A stretch of 24,627 nt of DNA. Source: a virus. Position numbers and translations under genes: made by a program. Location: positions 1 to 24,627 of IMG/VR virus record IMGVR_UViG_3300025030_000401. One strand, 5' to 3'. Positions 14,266-21,624 of the stretch are shown here, piece after piece. Position 1 is the stretch's first letter; the number at the start of each line of letters is the position of its first letter. The notes under the pieces were generated by a model. That model did no database searches, was not told the origin of the DNA, and worked only from the letters and a program-made list of their open reading frames with translations.

Positions 14266-17200
14266 GTGGCAGAAAAAGAAGTAAAAATTGTCGTTACAGC
14301 TGAAGATAGAGCTACACCAGTAATTTCGAGAGTAGCTAGTGGAGTCAAAGGTGCGGTTGACTCCATGCGATCCAGTATTAAAAGCTGGATTAATGATACT
14401 GCTTTGGCTTCTGCTGCTTTTACTGCTCTTTTTACCAAAGTAGCCAAAGGTGCTATTGATACGGCAGCTGACTTTGAAAAAGCGGGTATCATGACCCGTT
14501 TTCTAACTGATAATACTGAAGCTGCCAATAAATATTCTCAAGCTTTAATAGATCTTGCTCTTACTACTCCTTTTACCACCAAAGAAATAACCACTTTGGG
14601 TTCGCGGATGATCGGCCAGGTTAAAGATGTAGATATTAGCGTTCTGGGAATGAAAGCTTTAACCAATGCTGTTTCAGCAACTGGTGGTGGCATTATGGAA
14701 TTGGAAAACTCCCAAAGAGCCTTAACCCAAACTTTCATTAAAGCCAAACCTTCTTTGGAAGAATTAAACAAACAATTCAATAATGCCAATATTCCCGTTA
14801 TGCGGGCATTATCCAAACATTTGGCTGATGGAACAGTAAAACTTAAAGGATATACGGATGCGGTGGTAGTAACTGGCGGAGCATCAAAAAAGTTAGCTGG
14901 AGATGCGACTAAGGCAGGAGAAGTTATTGAAGATTCAGCTTTCAAAACGGATAAGTTAACGGCTGCCATGAATAAGGCTAAGAATAAGTTTGGTGAAAGC
15001 AGCTATCAATTCAAGGAAGCCAAAGATAAATTAGGAGACTGGAATGAAAAAGTAGCTGGTGCTCAAGGAACAATCGAAAAATATAATTCAGCTTTGGGTA
15101 GTACCACCAAAACAATAAGCGGATTCCATAAGACCCAGGAACAGATAATGGCTGATCTTCAGGATGTGGCTAATTTGGGTGTTACTGGCAAGGATACGGC
15201 TGTGGCTATTATGGAAGCTCTAGCTTTGGAATACGCGGGAGCCAATGAAACAATGCTAAACAGCTTTTCTGGTTTAACCAGAAATATTGTAGACCAAATA
15301 CAGGTTGTTTCTGCATCTATTATGGGAATTGATAAAAACTTAAATGTTCGGGAAGGAAGTATTTTTTATTATCTTAAATTGGGAGCTAAGTCATTATCAG
15401 AATTCCTGGCAGCCCACAGATATGATATAGCTGATTTTGTTGACTCTCTTCTTAAAAATAAAGTGGCAATGATGAGCATAGCAACGATTATTGTTAGTAT
15501 GATGATTCCTGCTTTTGTTAAATTAAATAAGTTTTTGGGATTAACTAAACTTCTTTTGGGTGGACTAACATTAACTCCTTTTGTCCTCATTATGGCTGGA
15601 GCTATCAGTCTTCTTCTTGCAAATACAGATCGTATCCAACGGATAAAAGACAAAATGGCGTTTGGAACAACAGAAACCGGAAATGTCCATGCAACCTGGC
15701 AACAAGCATTAAAAGGAATCGCTATCAGAATTGAAAACCTTGTTGATTCTCCCCAAATGCAACGAATTAAAGACAAACTGGCTTTCGGTACAACTGATAC
15801 TGGAACAATACATGCAACCTGGCAACAGGCTCTTGAGGGAATAAAAATAAGAGTTCAAAATTTTTCCGAAAATTATATAGGACCACTTATTCAGAGAATG
15901 AAAAATAATTTATATTGGAGTATTACAGATACTGTTAAAGCTGATACTACTTGGATGGATATTTTGGAAGGAATAAAAGACAGGATTAACCGATATGTGG
16001 GAATTATAGGCCAGAAAATCCAAGAGATGAAAAATATGTTTGTCTTTGGCGAAATAGCCCCGCCAATTCCAGCAACTTGGATGAATGTTTTAGAGAAAGT
16101 AAAAATCTTATTAGAACAAGTCAAACAAAAACTGTCCGAATTAAAAGCAAAAGCCAAATCGGAAATAGACAGTATAATTCAATTCTGGAATGAACATAGA
16201 GAGGCTATTACAAAAACAGCCCAGGCAATTACAGTATTTTTTCTCCCTGCTATTATAGCTTTAGGTATTGCAATGGCGACTAATGCTATTCGGGCTGCTA
16301 TTACACTTACTTTGCAATTTATTGCTATGAAAAATGCAGCAGCCCAAGCTGCCTTTACTGGAATCGGCCAATTAATATACCAAACTATCCAGTTTGGTAT
16401 ACAAGGATGGAAAACTATTGTTGTATTAGCTGCCCAAGCTGTTGCTTGGACAACCAGTACTCTTCTGAAAACTGCAAATGCTGTAGCAACTGGATCATTA
16501 ACTATAGCAACTGTAGCTCAAGCTATAGCTACAGGTGTATTAACAGCTGCTACATGGCTTCTTAATACCGCCCTTTCAATCTTATTTGCTCCTTTAACAA
16601 TAATAATTGTGGCTATAACTACTATTATTGCTATCTTTTTACAATGGGCTGGACTATTGGATAATGTAATTGGAGGATTAAGAGGATTACTTAGTTCTAT
16701 TTTTGGGTTAAATCCACAACTTGATTTATATAGACAAAATTTAGATTTATCTAAGAGTTCAACAGATAGTTTAGCTGCGGCTACTGATATTCTTACAGGT
16801 GCACATGATAGGGCAACAGATGCTAATTTGGAGTTACGAGGAGCGCAATTAGGAGTAGACAACGCACAAAGAATGGTAACTGATGCGTTAAATACATATG
16901 GAGAAAATAGTCCACAATATAGAGATAATGTCCATAATTTAGATTTGGCTAATAGAAGATTAGAAAAAGCTGAAGAAGGTGTTGAAGGTGCACAAAGAGA
17001 TATAATGAAAGCTCAAGATGATTATGCCAAAGATGTAAAAGAGAAAGCAGTACCAACAGTTACTTTTTTTAATAGATACTTAGATAGTCATAAAAGTAAA
17101 TGGCAAGAATTGGCAGATGCAATAAATAGTGTTATTAGTAATATTTTGAGATGGACTGGATTAAAAGGGCAACATGGAGCTTCTGGACAATGGCAACATG

Positions 17201-17442
17201 GAGGTATCGTTCCTGGTCCAATAGGTCAACCAATGCCAGCTATTGTCCATGGAGGTGAAAGAATAACACCAAGAGGAGGAGTAGATGAATCTGCTAAATC
17301 AATGGGGGGGGATGGAATAACAATAAATATTAATGGTTCAGTAACTATGGATAGTGAAGAACGGGTTCGGGAATTGGCAAGATTGATTATGAGAATGCTC
17401 GGAAGAGAAAGTGAGTTAAGCCGCTACGGAGTCGGTTATTGA
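14266..17442 (+). CDS. Tape measure protein
   Basis: 1058 residues, the longest protein of the tail core, placed after the chaperone pair as in all siphophages. The N-terminus (VKIVVTAEDRATPVISRVA) and the C-terminus with GGIVPGPIGQPMPAIVHGGE, followed by ITININGSVTM and a final helix, are characteristic. It has strongly hydrophobic segments at about 400-450, 645-680 and 770-800, fitting DNA ejection through the cell membrane. Four imperfect repeats of about 43 residues start near residues 457, 498, 542 and 585 (QRIKDK, F-G-T-T, A-T-W-Q-Q-A-L). A helical, likely coiled-coil part lies at about 830-930. It starts at GTG 14266 with AAAAGGAG just upstream, one base after the T-frame stop. The protein sets tail length. 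Confidence 0.9.
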   Translation: MAEKEVKIVVTAEDRATPVISRVASGVKGAVDSMRSSIKSWINDTALASAAFTALFTKVAKGAIDTAADFEKAGIMTRFLTDNTEAANKYSQALIDLALTTPFTTKEITTLGSRMIGQVKDVDISVLGMKALTNAVSATGGGIMELENSQRALTQTFIKAKPSLEELNKQFNNANIPVMRALSKHLADGTVKLKGYTDAVVVTGGASKKLAGDATKAGEVIEDSAFKTDKLTAAMNKAKNKFGESSYQFKEAKDKLGDWNEKVAGAQGTIEKYNSALGSTTKTISGFHKTQEQIMADLQDVANLGVTGKDTAVAIMEALALEYAGANETMLNSFSGLTRNIVDQIQVVSASIMGIDKNLNVREGSIFYYLKLGAKSLSEFLAAHRYDIADFVDSLLKNKVAMMSIATIIVSMMIPAFVKLNKFLGLTKLLLGGLTLTPFVLIMAGAISLLLANTDRIQRIKDKMAFGTTETGNVHATWQQALKGIAIRIENLVDSPQMQRIKDKLAFGTTDTGTIHATWQQALEGIKIRVQNFSENYIGPLIQRMKNNLYWSITDTVKADTTWMDILEGIKDRINRYVGIIGQKIQEMKNMFVFGEIAPPIPATWMNVLEKVKILLEQVKQKLSELKAKAKSEIDSIIQFWNEHREAITKTAQAITVFFLPAIIALGIAMATNAIRAAITLTLQFIAMKNAAAQAAFTGIGQLIYQTIQFGIQGWKTIVVLAAQAVAWTTSTLLKTANAVATGSLTIATVAQAIATGVLTAATWLLNTALSILFAPLTIIIVAITTIIAIFLQWAGLLDNVIGGLRGLLSSIFGLNPQLDLYRQNLDLSKSSTDSLAAATDILTGAHDRATDANLELRGAQLGVDNAQRMVTDALNTYGENSPQYRDNVHNLDLANRRLEKAEEGVEGAQRDIMKAQDDYAKDVKEKAVPTVTFFNRYLDSHKSKWQELADAINSVISNILRWTGLKGQHGASGQWQHGGIVPGPIGQPMPAIVHGGERITPRGGVDESAKSMGGDGITININGSVTMDSEERVRELARLIMRMLGRESELSRYGVGY
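15631..16140 (+). repeat. Four tandem ~43-residue repeats within the tape measure
   Basis: Copies begin at IQRIKDKMAFGTT (about 15634), MQRIKDKLAFGTT (15757), IQRMKNNLYWSIT (15889) and IQEMKNMFVFGEI (16018). Each contains x-A-T-W-x-x-x-L-x-G-I or a close match (A-D-T-T-W, P-A-T-W). Copies 1 and 2 are most alike and copies 3 and 4 have drifted. Copy number would translate directly into tail length. Confidence 0.8.
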
Positions 17443-17488
17443 TAGCATTGTGACACTCTAAACTATGATTATTAACCTAAAATAAAAT

Positions 17489-18373
17489 ATGGCAATAACA
17501 TTTGACGCTTTTAGTCTACAAGACAGCAACTACATAATCACGGATACTGAGTATAGGACAATCCCCTCGCGGGAAATTACTCTGGAATCAATTGCCAGAA
17601 AGCCTGGTAAGAAATTTTTGGCTGAGGAATTTGGTGAAAGAAGAATCAGGTTATCTGGATTCATTGAAGGATCTTCTGCTTCTGATCTGATTACCAAAAT
17701 AGACGATCTTCATACCAATGTTACCCGTAAAAAAATAGGCACTTTATCAATTGATGCAGACCGCGATATCCAGACTTTGGTAGTTTTAGTTGCTATAGCT
17801 GAACCGCATTACAGCCAAACCATAGTTCCCATGTCTCTGGAATTTGTAGCTGCCGAACCTTTCTATCAGGGTGCTCAACGAGTAGCTGTTACAGCAATAG
17901 CTGAAGGAACAGCTTCAGCCACCATTACTACCACAATTTCTGGTTCTGTTTTTACCGAACCAATAATTACTTATACGCCCAAAGGCGGTGGGAGTAATAC
18001 TAATATTTACAGGATTGATATAAGTTATGATCAAACTGGAGAAGAAGTTACTTGGTCAGGCGGTAATCATCCTTTAAGTAATGCGGATTCAGTAGCCTTT
18101 GATTATTCTAACCAGATTATAACTGAAGGAAATAGTGAAATTGAAGCCAGTGGAGTATTTGCCAGATTTGAACCAGGATCAACAAATTTAACAGTTACTT
18201 ATTACAGTACTTCCACTTCTTCAACAACAACATCTACTTCTTCAACAACAAGATCAACATCAACAACTCATACTGGAACTACTACTTCAACAACCAGATC
18301 TACCTCAACTTCTACAACTACAACTTTAGCTAGTCCAACAATAACGATTACTTACAGACCAAGATATCTATAA
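17489..18373 (+). CDS. Distal tail protein (Dit-like) with Ser/Thr insert
   Basis: 294 residues. The N-terminal 130 residues match the Dit pattern: F-D-A-F-S-L-Q-D, IPSREITLESIARKPGK, GERRIRLSGFIEGSSASDL, K-I-G-T-L-S-I-D and P-M-S-L-E-F-V-A-A-E-P-F-Y. Dit rings join the tail tube to the tip. The second half is a beta-sandwich (galectin-like arm) ending FEPGSTNLTVTYY, then 41 residues of Ser/Thr repeat, then T-I-T-I-T-Y-R-P-R-Y-L. The strands on the two sides of the insert (LTVTYY and ITITYR) look alike, so the insert splits or duplicates the last strand. No SD precedes ATG 17489; 46 bases separate it from the tape measure. Confidence 0.8.
   Translation: MAITFDAFSLQDSNYIITDTEYRTIPSREITLESIARKPGKKFLAEEFGERRIRLSGFIEGSSASDLITKIDDLHTNVTRKKIGTLSIDADRDIQTLVVLVAIAEPHYSQTIVPMSLEFVAAEPFYQGAQRVAVTAIAEGTASATITTTISGSVFTEPIITYTPKGGGSNTNIYRIDISYDQTGEEVTWSGGNHPLSNADSVAFDYSNQIITEGNSEIEASGVFARFEPGSTNLTVTYYSTSTSSTTTSTSSTTRSTSTTHTGTTTSTTRSTSTSTTTTLASPTITITYRPRYL
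18206..18328 (+). repeat. Ser/Thr block 7 (in the Dit-like protein)
   Basis: 41 residues, with R at some variable positions (TTRSTSTT) and one H-T-G break, capped by TTTTL. It is the only block that sits within a core baseplate protein. Confidence 0.92.
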
Positions 18374-18434
18374 AAATATGTATGATAACTTCTATCAACT
18401 CCATTTTTAAAATTTTTTCTAAAGAAATAAATCT

Positions 18435-21400
18435 ATGGCAACCTTAGCTTCTGATAATTTTGATCGGGGTGATAGCGGTAATTTAGGTGCTAATTGGACT
18501 GATGATGATGCAGGTTTTGCAATTGTATCCAATAAAGCTGTAGGAGCTACTGGTGGAGATCAGACTTATTGGTCAGGAACTTTTAACCCCGCTTCAGCTG
18601 ACTACGATGTAACTGTAACTTTACATCATACGGGGGATGTTTCCGAACTCGCCTTTTTTGGTAGACGTACAGCCTCCAATAACTTTTATTGGGTGGCCAT
18701 GAATACTTTTAGTCAGACAATCAAGCTATATAAACGGGTAACGGGTTCAGATACAGAATTAGGAAGCTATACAGGTGGTTATTCAGTTAATAACACTTAC
18801 ACCTTTAGACTTAATATGGTTGGTTCAACCATTAAGGTTTATGAGGGACTTGATCAAAGAATCAGCATAACTGATACAGATATTACTGATATCGGTAAAC
18901 CAGGATTGTTATCTACCTCACCAAATGGTACTTGTGACTGGGATGATTTTCTGGTTGAGGGAACAGAAGCTACTACAACTTCAACCACCGTCTCAACCTC
19001 AACTAGTTCAACTACAACATCGAGTTCAACTACGACATCAAGTTCAACTTCGACAACTCAATCAACCTCAACTTCAATAACTACATCAACCACTACAACA
19101 TTACCACCCAATGAAGGTCGATTATGGTCATGTGGATTTGAGTTGAATAGTTTAACTCCAGGAGTGGAAATTTCATCAATTTTTGCAGGTAGTCCTACAA
19201 TTGTTACTTCTCCAGTCAGAAGTGGAACTTATGCTTTAAATTGTAATACTACTTCAAGTGGAACAGGGTTTAGATATCAATTTTCTGAATCAGAAACTGT
19301 TATTTATGTAAGGTTTTATATTCAATTAGCTTCAGCTCCAGATGGAGAAACACCACTTTTAGATTTAGAAGTTGCGCCTCCTAATTTTACTGGAGTTGAA
19401 GATACAATTCTTTTAGACACCGATAGGACTTTACGATTAAGAGGAATTGGTGATAAAAGTTCAGCCTTATCTTTAAATACTTGGTATAGAGTTGAATTAT
19501 TTTATGATATATCTACTCCTTCTTCCACAGTTATAACTGGAAGACTTAATGGAGTACAATTCAGTACTCAAACATATTCACATGGAACTGCAACTTATGT
19601 AAATCAAATTGTATTAGGTTTACTTGCTCCTGATGTTATTTGTCAGGCATACTTTGACGATATTGCCATTAATATTACAGATTGGCCAGGATCAGGTAGA
19701 ATTGTTCATCTTAAAACAATTAGTAGTACAACTTATGAGTGGACTCATGATGATAATACAGGAGCAGATGTTAATAACTATACCGAGATAAATGAAGTTA
19801 TTCCAGATGATGCTACTTCTTATTTAAAGACTGATATACAAACTTTAGAGGATCAGTTTACAGTTGAAGATTTACCAGTTGAAGCAGAAATAATAAATCT
19901 TGCTTCAATTGGAGTACGTTATAGGGGAGAAGGAGCCTCAGAAAATACTTCTTTTAGTGTTGGTTTGGAAACATCAGAATCTTTTAATGGTAGCGATATT
20001 ATTACACCAGCCAGTACAACTTGGATTACAAATGCGAATATTGTACCCAGAAATTATCCATATACAGTTTATGGAGAAACAGTCTCCAGTATAAATGGGG
20101 CAAATCTATATTTAGACTCTCTATTAGCAGATACAAATAAAGTAAATGTTTCTACTTTATGGCTATTAGTCGATTATACAACAGTTGCTGATTTAACAAC
20201 CACTTCTACTTCAACCACTCAATCAACTTCTACTTCTTCAACTACGACTTCCAGTTCAACCTCGACAACTCAGTCAACTTCTACTTCAATTTCAACCTCA
20301 ACTTCTTCAACCACGACATCAAGTTCAACCTCAACAACTCAGTCAACCTCTACCAGTTCAACTACGACATCAAGTTCAACTTCTACCACCCAGTCAACCT
20401 CAACTAGTTCAACTACTACATCGAGTTCCACTACTAAATCAACATCTACCTCGTCAACTACAACCAGTAGTTCAACTTCTACAACTCAATCTACTTCTAC
20501 CACCAAGTCAACCTCTACCAGTTCAACTACAACGTCCAGTTCAACTTCTACCACCAAGTCAACCTCAACTAGTTCAACTACTACCAGTAGTTCAACTTCT
20601 ACCACAAAATCAACCTCAACTTCTTCAACCACAACATCGAGTTCAACTTCTACCACTCAGTCAACCTCAACCAGTTCAACTACAATATCCAGTTCAACTT
20701 CTACCACCCAGTCAACCTCGACTTCTTCAACCACGATATCGAGTTCAACTTCTACCACCAAGTCAACCTCAACTAGTTCAACTACTACCAGTAGTTCAAC
20801 TTCTACCACAAAATCAACCTCAACTTCTTCAACCACAACATCGAGTTCAACTTCTACCACCAAGTCAACCTCTACCAGTTCAACTACGACTTCCAGTTCA
20901 ACTTCTACTACCAAATCAACCTCAACCAGTTCAACTACTACATCCAGTTCAACCACAATATCAAGTTCAACTTCAACAACCAAATCAACCTCAACCAGTT
21001 CAACTACTACATCGAGTTCAACTTCTACCACTCAATCAACCTCAACTTCTTCAACCACGATATCGAGTTCAACTTCTACCACCAAGTCAACCTCTACCAG
21101 TTCAACTACGACTTCCAGTTCAACTTCGACAACCCAATCAACTTCAACCTCTACATCTTCTACAACTACTAGTAGTTCAACTTCAACAACTACTATTTTA
21201 TCTTTTACTGTAGTAGATATTAGAACTTTTTTGTTAGCCAAATTAAACGCTATTACTACTCTTAAAGCTGCCTTTGATTACCCAACAGGTAATCCTGACG
21301 GCAAATATCCTTTTGCCACTTTGACCTTAAGGGAAGGTGAAGGCAGATTTGGTAGTACGGCTCATAATATCAGGAAAGAAAGTTATGTTATCAAGGTTTA

Positions 21401-21623
21401 TCAGGAACAGTCTAAAATAGGACAAGGAGTAGAAGCAGCAGAATCAATAACGATGAATGTTTTATCAGAGCTTCAAAACGCTCTGGATATGGATACAACT
21501 CTTTCTGGCACTTGTAAGTATGTAGTGCCAGTCTCTTGGAATACTGCCTATGAAAACCGTGAATTGGATGTACGGATACTTGAAGTTATTATAGAAGCTT
21601 ATGGTATAGTTGACAGTAGATGA
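18435..21623 (+). CDS. Lectin-like / Ser-Thr-repeat fibre protein fused to a tail terminator paralog
   Basis: 1062 residues. Domains: a concanavalin-like beta-sandwich (1-179), near-duplicate of the start of the 1043 gene; Ser/Thr block (180-223); a LamG-like beta-sandwich (about 226-418, F-E-L-N-S to Y-F-D-D-I); a second beta domain (about 420-585, G-R-I-V-H-L to L-L-V-D-Y); a 335-residue Ser/Thr stalk (588-922); and a tail-terminator-like domain (923-1062) about 70% identical by eye to the gene at 12237. The terminator part has no start codon or SD of its own, so it is fused. It lies between Dit and hub, where tail-tip proteins belong. A natural reading is that the C-terminal domain anchors the stalk to a tail ring and the lectin heads project outward; this is inference. 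Start ATG 18435 has only a weak AAAGAAA ahead. Confidence 0.85.
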   Translation: MATLASDNFDRGDSGNLGANWTDDDAGFAIVSNKAVGATGGDQTYWSGTFNPASADYDVTVTLHHTGDVSELAFFGRRTASNNFYWVAMNTFSQTIKLYKRVTGSDTELGSYTGGYSVNNTYTFRLNMVGSTIKVYEGLDQRISITDTDITDIGKPGLLSTSPNGTCDWDDFLVEGTEATTTSTTVSTSTSSTTTSSSTTTSSSTSTTQSTSTSITTSTTTTLPPNEGRLWSCGFELNSLTPGVEISSIFAGSPTIVTSPVRSGTYALNCNTTSSGTGFRYQFSESETVIYVRFYIQLASAPDGETPLLDLEVAPPNFTGVEDTILLDTDRTLRLRGIGDKSSALSLNTWYRVELFYDISTPSSTVITGRLNGVQFSTQTYSHGTATYVNQIVLGLLAPDVICQAYFDDIAINITDWPGSGRIVHLKTISSTTYEWTHDDNTGADVNNYTEINEVIPDDATSYLKTDIQTLEDQFTVEDLPVEAEIINLASIGVRYRGEGASENTSFSVGLETSESFNGSDIITPASTTWITNANIVPRNYPYTVYGETVSSINGANLYLDSLLADTNKVNVSTLWLLVDYTTVADLTTTSTSTTQSTSTSSTTTSSSTSTTQSTSTSISTSTSSTTTSSSTSTTQSTSTSSTTTSSSTSTTQSTSTSSTTTSSSTTKSTSTSSTTTSSSTSTTQSTSTTKSTSTSSTTTSSSTSTTKSTSTSSTTTSSSTSTTKSTSTSSTTTSSSTSTTQSTSTSSTTISSSTSTTQSTSTSSTTISSSTSTTKSTSTSSTTTSSSTSTTKSTSTSSTTTSSSTSTTKSTSTSSTTTSSSTSTTKSTSTSSTTTSSSTTISSSTSTTKSTSTSSTTTSSSTSTTQSTSTSSTTISSSTSTTKSTSTSSTTTSSSTSTTQSTSTSTSSTTTSSSTSTTTILSFTVVDIRTFLLAKLNAITTLKAAFDYPTGNPDGKYPFATLTLREGEGRFGSTAHNIRKESYVIKVYQEQSKIGQGVEAAESITMNVLSELQNALDMDTTLSGTCKYVVPVSWNTAYENRELDVRILEVIIEAYGIVDSR
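18972..19103 (+). repeat. Ser/Thr block 8
   Basis: 44 residues between the lectin-like and LamG-like domains of the 18435 gene, capped by TTTTL followed by P-P. Confidence 0.95.
20196..21200 (+). repeat. Ser/Thr block 9 (longest, K/Q-type)
   Basis: 335 residues in about 19 units of STSTSSTTTSSSTSTT plus K or Q. A few units are shortened (15 or 6 residues) or lengthened (23), as expected from unequal exchange. The cap is TTTIL. Lysine is common only here, so this stalk is basic where the 5950 tail is acidic. Confidence 0.95.
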
Positions 21624-21624
21624 T

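Noticed and set aside
17302-17320. Run of eight G's in the tape measure as a phase-variation site
   Set aside because: It encodes M-G-G-D-G in frame with a standard tape measure C-terminus; a switch in this core gene would be lethal, and there is no sign of an alternative frame.
18374-18434. Terminator or promoter in the gap before the 18435 gene
   Set aside because: Only AT-rich runs (TTTTTAAAATTTTTT) with no GC stem and no paired -35/-10 elements.
20196-21200. CRISPR-like array
   Set aside because: Repeats are adjacent coding units without unique spacers, vary in sequence and are in frame with the flanking domains.
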